DNA from: CAZKEW01 sp964580435
GTDB taxonomy: Bacteria > Acidobacteriota > Aminicenantia > Aminicenantales > UBA8522
Assembly: GCA_964580435.1 (NCBI GenBank)
Contig: CAZOKP010000011.1
Coordinates: 1 to 51,077, forward strand
Reading direction: 5' to 3'
DNA length: 51,077 nucleotides
The notes beneath the pieces were generated by a model. It worked only from the letters and a program-made list of their open reading frames with translations, was not told where the DNA came from and did no database searches. Position 1 is the first letter of the stretch; each line of letters starts with the position of its first letter. The position numbers and the translations under genes were made by a program. This document shows positions 1 through 7,968 of this stretch, one piece after another.

Positions 1-46
1 AAATTTCTCTACTAGGTTATTCTTTTGAAGGTTTTTTTACAAGAGT

Positions 47-75
47 TAGACAAACAGGGTTATTTTTTGTATGTT
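47..75 (+). promoter_or_regulatory. Possible sigma70-like promoter of acyl-CoA synthetase gene
   Basis: TAGACA at 47-52 and TATGTT at 70-75 are separated by 17 bp. The predicted transcript would begin near 82, just ahead of the AAGGAGG-type ribosome site and the ATG at 97. The match is moderate in AT-rich DNA, so this is only a candidate. Confidence 0.35.
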
Positions 76-96
76 AATGAAGAAAAGGAGGAATCC

Positions 97-1875
97 ATGA
101 CCGAAACCATCCCGCAAATGTTTCTTCATCTGACCAAATCATATCCCAAGCCGGACCTTATGCTTTATAAAAAAGACGGCCGCTATGTCCCCATCTCCAC
201 AGAAGAGTTCAGAAACAGGGTCATCCGCTTGGCCCTCGGCCTGCGGGACTTGGGGGTCAGGCAGGGCGATAAGGTGATTCTCCTCGCCGATAATGGCCCA
301 GACTGGACCATCACGGATTACGCCGTTCTCTCGCTCGGCGGAATAACGGTTCCTGTCTATACGTCATTGGTCCCGGAACAGGTCAAATACATCATCAATG
401 ACTCGGACGCCAAGGTGGTCGTCATATCCGGACCAACCCTTTGGGAGAAAGTGGCAGCGGTAAAAAAAGACCTGCCCCTGGTGAGGCATTTCCTCACCTT
501 TGCGCCCCAGGCTCAGGAAGGACTGTTGCCCCTGTCGCAAATCCTGTGGCAAGGGGAAAAAATCCAGGCCCAGAGTCCCGGCCTTTTTGAAGAGTTTGCC
601 CTCGCCGTGAAACCGGATGACCTCGCCTCCATCATCTACACCTCCGGCACCACGGGCATCCCCAAGGGTGTCATGCTCACTCACGGCAACTTCGTCAGCA
701 ATATCAAGACGCTCGCTTCGATCATCGATTTCAATGATAAAGACACGGACCTATCATTCCTTCCCCTTTCCCACGTGCTCGAACGACTGGTCGTCTTTGC
801 CTTCCTCTATAAGGGCTGCTCCATGGCCTATGCCGAAAGCATCGAGACCGTGGCCGACAACCTCATCGAGGTTCGGCCGACCATCATGGTCAGCGTCCCT
901 CGACTTTTTGAAAAGATCTACGCGAAAGTCATAGATACCATTCTGGCCGGGTCCGGACTGAAAAAAAAGATCTTTTTCTGGGCCATCAAAACGGGGAGGC
1001 AATATCGCGAAAAAAGCTTTCTCCGACAGCCCATTTCGGGTTCCCTCCGCCGTCGCGCGAACCTCGCCCACAAGCTCGTCTTCTCCAAGATTCTCGAAAA
1101 GACCGGCGGTAGGGTCCGGTTCTTCGTCTCCGGAGGAGCGCCGCTCTCAAAGGATATCGCCGAGTTCTTTTTTGCCTTGGGTCTCGTCGTCCTTGAAGGA
1201 TACGGCCTGACCGAAAGCTCTCCGGTGATTGCCGTGAATACGTTCAATAACCTGAAATTCGGAACGGTGGGCAAGCCTATCCCGGGTGTGGATGTGAAGA
1301 TCGCTCCTGACGGAGAGATCCTGGCCCAGGGGCCGAACATCATGAAGGGCTATTACAAAAAAGAAGAGGAGACCTGGGAAACTCTGGCAGGGGGCTGGCT
1401 CCATACAGGGGACATCGGCCATCTCGACGAGGAGGGATTCCTCATCATCACCGACAGGAAAAAGGACTTGATCATCACGTCAGGCGGAAAAAACATCGCT
1501 CCGCAGCCGATTGAAAACCTGCTCAAGCAAAATCCGTATATCCTGAACGCTGTGGTCATCGGCGGCAAAAGAAAATTCATCTCGGCTCTGATCGTCCCGA
1601 GTTTCGAGAAACTCGAGGAATATGCCAAGCTCAAGAATATTCCTTATAAAAGCCAAAGAGACCTAGTCCAAAAAGAGGCCATCCGGGAGTTCTTCCTAGA
1701 GGAGGTGGACAGGAGCACGCCCCATCTTGCCCCGTATGAAAAAATCAAGAAAGTCGCCCTCCTCGACCGGGATTTTGACATTGAAAAAGGAGAAATCACC
1801 CCGACTTTGAAGGTGAAGCGGAGCATTATCGAGGAAAAATACAAGGGTGTGATCGACTCTCTTTACAAGGAGTGA
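97..1875 (+). CDS. Long-chain acyl-CoA synthetase (AMP-forming, FadD/FACL family)
   Basis: This 592-residue enzyme should activate long-chain fatty acids to acyl-CoA with ATP, through an acyl-adenylate, at the inner face of the membrane. Visible motifs are the AMP-binding P-loop YTSGTTGIPKG near residue 180, GYGLTESSP near 367, the GWLHTGDIG motif near 431, DRKKDLIITSGGKNI near 455 and the C-terminal PTLKVKR carrying the catalytic lysine near 570. Length is normal for the eukaryote-like long-chain family (about 600). The ATG at 97 was chosen because AAGGAGG sits 5-12 bases upstream; an in-frame TTG at 25 has no ribosome site. The next gene starts 4 bases after the stop, so the two are probably co-transcribed. 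The exact chain-length preference cannot be read from the sequence. Confidence 0.93.
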   Translation: MTETIPQMFLHLTKSYPKPDLMLYKKDGRYVPISTEEFRNRVIRLALGLRDLGVRQGDKVILLADNGPDWTITDYAVLSLGGITVPVYTSLVPEQVKYIINDSDAKVVVISGPTLWEKVAAVKKDLPLVRHFLTFAPQAQEGLLPLSQILWQGEKIQAQSPGLFEEFALAVKPDDLASIIYTSGTTGIPKGVMLTHGNFVSNIKTLASIIDFNDKDTDLSFLPLSHVLERLVVFAFLYKGCSMAYAESIETVADNLIEVRPTIMVSVPRLFEKIYAKVIDTILAGSGLKKKIFFWAIKTGRQYREKSFLRQPISGSLRRRANLAHKLVFSKILEKTGGRVRFFVSGGAPLSKDIAEFFFALGLVVLEGYGLTESSPVIAVNTFNNLKFGTVGKPIPGVDVKIAPDGEILAQGPNIMKGYYKKEEETWETLAGGWLHTGDIGHLDEEGFLIITDRKKDLIITSGGKNIAPQPIENLLKQNPYILNAVVIGGKRKFISALIVPSFEKLEEYAKLKNIPYKSQRDLVQKEAIREFFLEEVDRSTPHLAPYEKIKKVALLDRDFDIEKGEITPTLKVKRSIIEEKYKGVIDSLYKE

Positions 1876-1878
1876 GAC

Positions 1879-2415
1879 ATGCATGGGGGGCGGTGGCTTT
1901 TGCCGGCCATTCTCTTGCTGTTCGCTATGACAATTTTCTTTGAAGGAGGGGAGACAATGACCATTAAGATCACCAGCACCGCATTTGAAGAAGGCGGGAT
2001 GATCCCCCGCAGGTATACTTGCGATGGGGATGACATCTCGCCGCCTCTCGCCTGGACTGGAGCGCCTGCGGAAACCAGGAGCTTCGCCTTGATCAGCGAC
2101 GACCCGGATGCCCCGGTGGGGACCTGGGTTCACTGGGTTATCTACAACCTCCCGGCGAGCGCGAGCGAGCTCCATGAAGCTGTGCCGCCCGAAAAAGACC
2201 TCAAGAATGGTGCCAGGCAGGGTCGCAATGATTTCAGAAAGATCGGCTATGGCGGCCCTTGTCCTCCCGGCGGAACGCACAGATATTATTTCAAGCTCTA
2301 CGCCCTGGACATAGTCCTCAACCTGCCCGCCGGAGCCACAAAGGCAGACCTCTTGAAGGCCACAGAAGGCCATGTCCTGGATCAGGGCCAGCTCATGGGC
2401 CGATACAAAAGGTAA
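1879..2415 (+). CDS. YbhB/YbcL-type phosphatidylethanolamine-binding (PEBP) family protein
   Basis: 178 residues if started at the ATG at 1879. The PEBP fold is shown by DDPDAP, GTWVHWVIYNLP, GYGGPCPPGGTHRY and the C-terminal GQLMGRY, all typical of the bacterial Raf-kinase-inhibitor-like group whose biochemical role is unknown. The first 26 residues form a hydrophobic stretch (LLPAILLLFAMTIFF) that may be an export signal or anchor. A second ATG at 1957 has its own GGAGGGG site and would give a cytosolic protein of 152 residues; both starts are credible. The gene follows the acyl-CoA synthetase by 3 bases, and the AAGGAG that serves the first start lies inside the end of that gene. Confidence 0.9.
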   Translation: MHGGRWLLPAILLLFAMTIFFEGGETMTIKITSTAFEEGGMIPRRYTCDGDDISPPLAWTGAPAETRSFALISDDPDAPVGTWVHWVIYNLPASASELHEAVPPEKDLKNGARQGRNDFRKIGYGGPCPPGGTHRYYFKLYALDIVLNLPAGATKADLLKATEGHVLDQGQLMGRYKR

Positions 2416-2434
2416 GAAAAGCGTACAGTCTATC

Positions 2435-2463
2435 TTCTCAAGATTGTTTAAATATAGTATACT
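2435..2463 (+). promoter_or_regulatory. Promoter of aldo/keto reductase-rubrerythrin unit
   Basis: TTCTCA (2435-2440), a 17-bp spacer and TATACT (2458-2463). A perfect 12-bp palindrome, ATAGTATACTAT (2454-2465), covers the -10 element and could be an operator. Predicted start near 2470, leaving about a 22-base leader before the ATG at 2492. Confidence 0.45.
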
Positions 2464-2491
2464 ATTTCGATATATATAGTAGGAAAAAACC

Positions 2492-3475
2492 ATGGTTGAG
2501 ACGATTCTATCTCTCAGACGCCTTGGAAAATCCGAGCTGATGGTCTCGCCGATCGGGCTGGGCTGCTGGCAATTCAGCCGCGGGAGAGGCCTGGGCGGAC
2601 ACTATTGGCCCAATCTGCCCGAAGAGGAGATCACGGGCATCGTCGAAGCCAGCCTCGAAGGAGGCATCAACTGGTTTGACACGGCCGAATCCTACGGCGG
2701 GGGTGAATCGGAGAAATCCCTTGCCCAAGCCCTCAAAAGGCTGGGAAAAGCCCCTGGAGACATCATCATCGCCACCAAATGGCGGCCCGTCTTCAGGACG
2801 GCCAAATCAATTGCCAAAACAATTGACCAAAGGCTGGAAATCCTCGCAAATTATGCGATCGACCTCTACCAAATTCACAACCCTCTGTCTTTCTCCTCGA
2901 TCGAGAAACAAATCAAATCCATGGCCGAACTGGTCAAGAATCATAAAATTCGTTACGTCGGTGTCAGCAATTTTTCGGCCAAGCAAATGAAAATCGCTAA
3001 TGTCCTGCTCCAGAACGAAGGCATGCCGCTTGCCTCCAATCAAGTCCGGTACAGCCTCCTTGACCGAAAAATCGAGCAGAACGGCATTCTGGAGACGGCC
3101 CAGGAGTTCGGGATTTCCATCATCGCTTATTCGCCTCTGGCGCAGGGACTTCTCTCGGGAAAATTCCATGATGACCCAAAATTGGTCCAGGGCAGGAGCG
3201 GTTACAGAAAGTACATGGGCGCATTCAGGCCCAAGGGACTTGATCAAACCCGGCCGGTAATCATGGCTTTGCGGGAGGTGGCTCAAAAACACAACGCCAC
3301 GCTCTCCGAAGTCGCCTTAAGCTGGGTGATCCATTCCCGCGGAGAGACTGTCGTTGCCATTCCGGGTGCGACGCACATCAGCCAGGCCGGGGAGAACGCA
3401 GAGAGCATGAAAATCCGGCTGACCAAGGATGAACTGGATTATCTCGATAAAATTTCTTCGCCGTATAAAAACTAA
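2492..3475 (+). CDS. Aldo/keto reductase
   Basis: A 327-residue NAD(P)H-dependent oxidoreductase of the aldo/keto reductase superfamily, which reduces carbonyl compounds in a TIM barrel. The catalytic tetrad is visible as D63, Y68 (DTAESYG), K96 (IIIATKW) and H129 (LYQIHNP). The cofactor site is indicated by GVSNFSAKQM, YSPLAQGLLSG and the C-terminal VVAIPGATHISQAGENA. It most resembles the general-stress (YhdN/IolS-like) branch, but the substrate cannot be assigned. It has its own promoter with a palindrome over the -10 and is followed after 16 bases by rubrerythrin, which hints at a shared oxidative-stress role (inference). Confidence 0.93.
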   Translation: MVETILSLRRLGKSELMVSPIGLGCWQFSRGRGLGGHYWPNLPEEEITGIVEASLEGGINWFDTAESYGGGESEKSLAQALKRLGKAPGDIIIATKWRPVFRTAKSIAKTIDQRLEILANYAIDLYQIHNPLSFSSIEKQIKSMAELVKNHKIRYVGVSNFSAKQMKIANVLLQNEGMPLASNQVRYSLLDRKIEQNGILETAQEFGISIIAYSPLAQGLLSGKFHDDPKLVQGRSGYRKYMGAFRPKGLDQTRPVIMALREVAQKHNATLSEVALSWVIHSRGETVVAIPGATHISQAGENAESMKIRLTKDELDYLDKISSPYKN

Positions 3476-3491
3476 TTCAAAAGGAGCACGG

Positions 3492-4052
3492 ATGAACAAA
3501 ACACAATCCAACTTGCTGAAGGCCTTTGCCGGCGAGTCCATGGCCCGCAACAAATACACTTACTATGCCAAACGGGCGCGGAAAGAGGGCTATGAATGGA
3601 TCGCCCATGTCTTTGAGGAGACCGCGGATAACGAACGAGCCCACGCCGAGCGGGAGTTCGAACTGATGAAGAACAAAGTGGAAATGACGAATACGTACGA
3701 CATCCACGCTCTCGGCTCAACGCTGGAAAATCTCAAGAACGCCGCCGCAGGTGAGAAGTACGAGTGGACATCCATGTACCCGGATTTTGAAAAAGTCGCC
3801 CGCGCAGAGGGAGAAAAGGCCATCGCCGACGCGTTCAAAGAGATCGCCGAGGTCGAGGAAAAACACGAAGAGCGGTACAAGAAACTGGCCGAGCGGCTGG
3901 GATCAGGCCAGCTCTTTAAGACCGATGATCCCAAGGCGGAATGGAAGTGCCTCAACTGCGGTTATATCCACAAAGGGAAGGATGCGCCCGACAACTGCCC
4001 GGCCTGCGCCAAGCCCCAGGGTTATTATATGCAGCTCGGCTTCGTTCGCTGA
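3492..4052 (+). CDS. rbr: Rubrerythrin
   Basis: 186 residues. Rubrerythrin reduces hydrogen peroxide in anaerobes using electrons from rubredoxin or NADH systems. The N-terminal ferritin-like diiron domain supplies E15, the ExxH pair E48/H51 and the second ExxH E122/H125; the C-terminal rubredoxin-like domain has Cys153, Cys156, Cys169 and Cys172 (CLNCGY, CPAC). The order of domains and length are those of the classical family. ATG 3492 is preceded by AAAGGAG; a longer upstream reading would overlap the aldo/keto reductase. It lies 16 bases after that gene and is presumably read from the same promoter. It is good evidence that the organism is an anaerobe exposed to oxygen. Confidence 0.97.
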   Translation: MNKTQSNLLKAFAGESMARNKYTYYAKRARKEGYEWIAHVFEETADNERAHAEREFELMKNKVEMTNTYDIHALGSTLENLKNAAAGEKYEWTSMYPDFEKVARAEGEKAIADAFKEIAEVEEKHEERYKKLAERLGSGQLFKTDDPKAEWKCLNCGYIHKGKDAPDNCPACAKPQGYYMQLGFVR

Positions 4053-4333
4053 AAACTGGCCCTTATCCTTAAACTCTGGGATACGAAACGCACCTGCAAA
4101 TTTTGCAGTGAAAATCGGCTATCGCCGGCGCGTAAGAGAGCCGGCATCCCAAGTCCCCGTGCAACAGGCCACTTCCTCGAGAGAAAAGGGTCGCGCCGAG
4201 AAGCATAAAGTCGACAAGATCGATAGAATGGATAGTTTCCAGAGAAGCTGAGCTGGACTCATCCTTGCCTCAGAACACCGCCATTTTATCCATAAAATTC
4301 GGCCAATTACGACAAAATAATCGGAGGAAGCAG
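4053..4333. other. Intergenic stretch with nothing recognised
   Basis: Between rubrerythrin and the small membrane peptide I see no convincing reading frame, structured RNA or repeat. The only in-frame continuation here is an out-of-frame shadow of rubrerythrin with no domain resemblance. Confidence 0.5.
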
Positions 4334-4450
4334 ATGTTGACGCTCCGAAAGTGGAAATTGTTCGGGCTTGTGGGCCTGATGATCGGCGGACTGGCTGTTT
4401 TGACATCCCGTTTCATCAAGAACCGCAGGCTCCGGCGCCCGGTCTACTAA
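4334..4450 (+). CDS. Small single-pass membrane protein, 38 residues
   Basis: A short frame opens at ATG 4334, 5 bases after a strong GGAGGA (4323-4328). The peptide has a basic N-terminus (LRKWK), one hydrophobic helix (LFGLVGLMIGGLAVLTSRF) and a strongly basic tail (KNRRLRRP), so it would insert with both ends charged. No known family is recognised. The good ribosome site and clean helix are the only support; it stands alone between rubrerythrin and a pseudogene. Confidence 0.5.
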   Translation: MLTLRKWKLFGLVGLMIGGLAVLTSRFIKNRRLRRPVY

Positions 4451-4733
4451 ACGTCGGCCATAACCACTCCTTGCCTCAGTTAACAAGTCCATAAAAGGGA
4501 ACAGCTCCGTCTTTTTTTTATAATCATGATCAGCCCGGGGTGGCGCAGTGTCCGGCGCCGAGCTCCTCGTAAGAATACCCAGGAACGCATTGCGATATGA
4601 CTATCTATTCTTTCTGCGCTTTTGTGGTGAGCAAGATGATCATTCCTTCTTCAGGAATATTGCCTAAACCGGAGCGACCGAGATAAACTATCCCGACGGC
4701 CTGGGCAAGACAAACGAAGGAGAGGAATAAGAC
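4451..4733. other. Intergenic stretch with nothing recognised
   Basis: I see no gene, tRNA-like fold or clear promoter here. It precedes the transglutaminase-like pseudogene and may be part of the same decayed zone. Confidence 0.4.
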
Positions 4734-5515
4734 ATGAGCTCAATTTTCAATCCCACTGGCGCCCGAGCGAGATCTCGTTTTCTTCAGGTTGTTTTCCTGG
4801 TTTTCATTTTCATCCCGCATATCGCGCCGCTCTCACTTGTCGGGGCGTTTTCTTCAGACCAGCCCCAAACCGGGCAGGACCTGTGGTATGTCATAAAAAT
4901 CGGCGGAAATACGGTGGGATATCTTCACGAAAACCTCCGCAGCCTGCCCGCTCGCACACCCGAGGGCCAAGGCAGTACGCTTCAGACAACCTCGGAATTG
5001 CCTGTGGCGCTCAACCGCCTGGGCTTCAAAGTGGAACTTTCGTTTGTCTCTCTTGCGGAAGAATCCGCCGAGGGCCGGCCACGGAGATTTCCCGGGATCG
5101 CCGCGGAACCTGTGCCGGCTATGCCACGCTGCTCGCCACTTTGGCCCGTGCCGCCGGTATGCCCTCAACGGCGGTATTGGGGTACGTCTATGCCCTCGGA
5201 ATGTTCGGAGGCCATGCCTGGACAGAACTCATGGTAGGGGAGATGTGGATCCCCCTGGACGCGGCGATCGTCAATGAAGGAGTAGCCGACGCGACCCGTT
5301 TTTATTTTGTCGCTTCATCGCTCGCCGACGGTTGGGGCGAACTGGCGCTTGGCCCGGCCCAGCAAGTCTTCGGCCAGGTCGGAATCGATATCCTGGAGTA
5401 TGAGACGGCGGGAACCACGTCTGTCGTTCCCGAGGGAGCGAAATCCTTTGAGATCGAAAGCAACAGGTATTATATCCTTGGCAGGACGCGGAGAAGGGGA
5501 TGTGGGGAATACTAG
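4734..5515 (+). pseudogene. Broken transglutaminase-like (TGc domain) exported protein
   Basis: The ATG at 4734 follows AGGAGAGGAA and starts a signal peptide-like stretch, then a WYVIKIGGNTVGYLHEN segment of the kind seen at the N-terminus of secreted transglutaminase-like proteins. This frame loses sense near 5060-5095. The remainder of the family signature continues in another frame: RGTCAGYATLLATLARAAGMP (catalytic Cys), GGHAWTEL (His) and WIPLDAA (Asp), to a stop at 5515. Intact relatives carry a long middle region of a few hundred residues between these parts, so both a frameshift and an internal deletion are inferred. An assembly error is an alternative to real decay. Function, if any, is lost. 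Confidence 0.75.
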
Positions 5516-5536
5516 AGAAGCTCGTGCCGGAAGGCC

Positions 5537-5587
5537 GCCGCGAGAAAGCAAAAGCGCAGCCGCGAGAAAGCAAAAGCGCAGCCGCGA
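5537..5587. repeat. Perfect 22-bp direct tandem repeat (two copies plus 7 bp)
   Basis: Copy one is 5537-5558, copy two 5559-5580, identical, and the first 7 bases (GCCGCGA) recur at 5581-5587. The unit begins GCCGCGAGAAAG. A 22-bp period is not a multiple of three, so it does not look like coding DNA. Confidence 0.85.
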
Positions 5588-5738
5588 AATTTTCTTCACC
5601 GATTCTCCCCGAGGCCTGAAATCAGCCGCGGCCTTGAAGGCTTCGTCCGGACGGTCGAGGGCAAGGACGCGCCGAAAATCGCGCGCCGGATTGCATCGAG
5701 TTTCAAAATAAAACAATTTTAGAAAATCGCGGGATACG

Positions 5739-5795
5739 CGAGATTTGGGGACATGAACGGAATTTCTGAATTCTGTATCGTGTCCACAAATTTCG
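5739..5795. repeat. Imperfect palindrome resembling a REP-type element
   Basis: The arms 5739-5766 and 5768-5795 are inverted copies of one another with some mismatches. Each arm contains a TGGGGACATGA/TGTGGACACGA core followed by an AATTTC/GAATTC end. Palindromes with GGGGACACGATAC-like arms are known as REP-like repeats dispersed by Y1-type (RAYT) transposases in several phyla (recalled, not searched). No transposase gene is in this window. Confidence 0.55.
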
Positions 5796-5801
5796 CCAAG
5801 A

Positions 5802-6209
5802 CTACTTCTTGGACTTGCCGACTTTGTCAGCCGGCCTGAAGCGCATGGCTGACCAGACCTCGTTAATCGAAATCATGGCCACTCCCGCCAGTGCATATTT
5901 CTCCATCACCGTCCAGAGGATATCGCGATTGAGGTCGGTTTTTACTTTGGAACTTCCCTTGGGGTAAGAAACCCAAAGAATGCCATCATCTTTGAGAAAA
6001 GGAAAGACCTCGGGAGCGAGCTTCTCAAGTTCGGCCTTGTCTTTGACAAAAAGATGAACGACGTCCAGGGGGCTGCGCGGCTTGGTCGCCAGCTCCGCCC
6101 CCTCGGGGAGCGCACCCAAACTGTCCAAATAGCCGGGAGGGGCATTGAGGATAGCTATCCGCTGGCCGGACTTGAGAAGCAGCTTTTTGATGAGACTGCT
6201 CTGGGCCAT
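5802..6209 (-). CDS. DUF3052-like small protein
   Basis: 135 residues, starting at the ATG at 6209 with GGAG six bases upstream (ATGGAGAAAAC). Features are LLKSGQRIAILNAPPGY near the start, a DVVHLFVKDKAELE segment, then DDGILWVSYPKGSSKVKTDLNRD and a C-terminal ISINEVWSAMRFRP. This pattern fits the DUF3052 family, small single-domain proteins of unknown function that look like degenerate Rossmann or methyltransferase folds. A TATAAT lies at 6243-6248 on the same strand, giving a predicted transcript start near 6236. Transcribed away from the DDAH-like gene. Function unknown. Confidence 0.8.
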   Translation of the reverse strand: MAQSSLIKKLLLKSGQRIAILNAPPGYLDSLGALPEGAELATKPRSPLDVVHLFVKDKAELEKLAPEVFPFLKDDGILWVSYPKGSSKVKTDLNRDILWTVMEKYALAGVAMISINEVWSAMRFRPADKVGKSKK

Positions 6210-6383
6210 GTTTTCTCCATTCAACAGCAGAGTCCGGCTGTGATTATAGGCTAAAGAAACAAAAGAAAGAAGAGCTATTGCCTGTGTCACTAAATTTACT
6301 GGTTTACGGAAGGAAGCACTTTTGCTAAGGTGTTAGGGTAAAGCTGAGCGGCACAAGACAAGGATTCCGGAAAGGAGAACATC

Positions 6384-7196
6384 ATGGTCAGAAACGAAGG
6401 AGACAAGCTGGAGCGCGTCATCGTTTGTGAGCCGAAAAAAGAATATTTTGAGGTGGCCAATCCCAAGGAGCACAACATCGGACAGGTTGCCAACCGGGCG
6501 AAAGCCATCGACGAACACCGCAAGCTGAAGGCGCTGCTTGAGGCATCGGGCAGCCACGTTGTCAATCTCAAAGAGCTGCGCGGCCACCCAAATTCTGTTT
6601 TTGTTCGGGATACAAGCCTCGTCACGCCGAAGGGGTATATTAAGCTGAGGATGGGACTTCGAACAAGACGGGGAGAGGAAGCCTGGGCGGCTGCCACCCT
6701 AAATTCTCTCGAGGTGCCCTGCGCCGGAGAGATCGAGGAGCCCGGCACCGTTGAAGGGGGCGACGTCATCCTGGCGGGCAAGGTGGCTTTTGTCGGACGC
6801 TCCGGAAGAACGAACGCGTCCGGAGTGAGACAATTATCACAACTCCTGGCCGGAATGGACTATGAGGTTAGGACAATCGTTCTGCCGCCTTCCCACCTGC
6901 ACATCGGCGGCGCTATGAGCGTCGTCAGCTCAGACACCGTTTTGTGTTATCGAGGTATATTCCCCAAAGGATTCTTCCAGGATTTCCGCACGATCGAGAT
7001 TCCCGAGCATGATTCCTCGAGCGCCAACGTCATCTCGCTGGGCAACGAAGAAGTCATCTTGGAAAAAAGCAACGCGGCCGGCACGCGCAGTCTTCGCAAG
7101 GCGGGATTCACCGTCCGCGCAGTTGACCTGACAGAGTTTCTCAAGGGCAGGGGAGGGCCCACCTGCCTGACTCTTCCGGTCGACCGCTCCCAATAG
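6384..7196 (+). CDS. Dimethylarginine dimethylaminohydrolase-like (amidinotransferase superfamily) enzyme
   Basis: 270 residues, the length of DDAH rather than arginine deiminase (about 400). Guanidine-modifying enzymes hydrolyse or transfer from guanidino groups through a covalent thiol intermediate. Matching features are HPNSVFVRDT (68-77), EGGDV (124-128, substrate carboxylate), the catalytic His in HLHIGG (H173) and the C-terminal nucleophile C261 in GGPTC. The start at 6384 has AAAGGAG ten bases upstream. Substrate could be methylarginine, arginine or another guanidino compound; sequence alone does not decide. It stands alone on the plus strand between DUF3052 and the Crp/Fnr gene. Confidence 0.88.
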   Translation: MVRNEGDKLERVIVCEPKKEYFEVANPKEHNIGQVANRAKAIDEHRKLKALLEASGSHVVNLKELRGHPNSVFVRDTSLVTPKGYIKLRMGLRTRRGEEAWAAATLNSLEVPCAGEIEEPGTVEGGDVILAGKVAFVGRSGRTNASGVRQLSQLLAGMDYEVRTIVLPPSHLHIGGAMSVVSSDTVLCYRGIFPKGFFQDFRTIEIPEHDSSSANVISLGNEEVILEKSNAAGTRSLRKAGFTVRAVDLTEFLKGRGGPTCLTLPVDRSQ

Positions 7197-7205
7197 GCAA
7201 TTAAT

Positions 7206-7219
7206 TTGTTTATTATCAA
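7206..7219. promoter_or_regulatory. Possible Fnr-like site upstream of the Crp/Fnr gene
   Basis: TTGTTTATTATCAA has one good half (ATCAA) and one degenerate half (TTGTT) of the TTGAT-N4-ATCAA pattern. The first six bases can also be read as a -35 (TTGTTT 7206-7211) with TAGATT at 7229-7234, 17 bp on. The bases 7214-7226 happen to fit the IHF consensus WATCAANNNNTTR. Weak evidence. Confidence 0.3.
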
Positions 7220-7337
7220 TAATTTACATAGATTTCTCCGAAGACGATAGAGGGAGCGACCGGAAGAAACGCAAAAAAGGTCTAGACGGACAACCCAAGC
7301 AGAAAAAGGATAAAATATAAGGGCAGGGGAGACGGGG

Positions 7338-7964
7338 ATGAAGATGGACAATCTGCAAAAGAAAATCATGGCCCTAGGCATCACTAAGACATACAGAAAA
7401 AAGGCCTTCCTTTTCCAGGCCCAGGAAGACGCCTCGGGGTTCTTTTATATCCTCAAAGGGGGAGTCCGCGTCTTCAAGATGGACGAAAACGGACGGGAGG
7501 TGGAAGTCGTTCGGCTCGAGCCCGGCGATTTCCTGGCCGAAGCGGTTGCCCTGGCTTCCGCCAAGTTTCCCGGCTTTGCCCAGGCGACAGAAGACACCGA
7601 GGTTCTTTTCATTGAGATGGGAGACTTCTTCAAGAAGCTCGAAACGGACGCTGCGTTGAGCAGGTTTTTCCTGGACTTGCTGGCGAAAAAATGCCTCGTC
7701 CTCAACGACAGGATCGAATCGCTTGGCCTGCGGACGGTCCGGCAGAGACTGATCCAGTATCTCCTCTCTCAATGCTCGGGAGAGAGGGCCTGCCTTGTCG
7801 AATTGAAAATCAAGAAATCTGACCTGGCCAGGCTTCTGGGTACGATCAGCGCGACACTCTCCAGGAATCTGAGGGAAATGCAGCAGGAGGGCCTGATTGA
7901 AGTCAGGGGGAAACGAATCCGGGTCAAAGAATGCCTGAAAATGCGGCAAGAGATCTCCTGCTGA
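7338..7964 (+). CDS. Crp/Fnr-family transcriptional regulator
   Basis: 208 residues. An N-terminal cyclic-nucleotide-binding-like barrel (about 20-105) is followed by a dimer helix and a C-terminal winged helix-turn-helix containing KKSDLARLLGTISATLSRNLREMQQEGLI. In the recognition helix the Ser-Arg of the Fnr E-x-x-S-R motif is kept but the Glu is Ala, so the base contacts may differ from classical Fnr. There is no N-terminal cysteine cluster, so it is not an Fe-S Fnr; the effector is unknown (haem, NO or a metabolite are possibilities). AGGGGAG lies six bases before the ATG. It stands just upstream of a ferredoxin gene with an Fnr-like site in its promoter. Confidence 0.9.
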   Translation: MKMDNLQKKIMALGITKTYRKKAFLFQAQEDASGFFYILKGGVRVFKMDENGREVEVVRLEPGDFLAEAVALASAKFPGFAQATEDTEVLFIEMGDFFKKLETDAALSRFFLDLLAKKCLVLNDRIESLGLRTVRQRLIQYLLSQCSGERACLVELKIKKSDLARLLGTISATLSRNLREMQQEGLIEVRGKRIRVKECLKMRQEISC

Positions 7965-7968
7965 TTTC

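Noticed and set aside
4530..4620. Possible structured RNA in a GC-rich patch upstream of the pseudogene
   Set aside because: No tRNA-like or known ncRNA fold could be drawn by eye.
5315..5716. 133-residue minus-strand frame with a hydrophobic stretch, over the pseudogene end and repeats
   Set aside because: It lacks a ribosome site and known domain, crosses the 22-bp tandem repeat and overlaps the transglutaminase remnant; more likely a by-product of repeat DNA.
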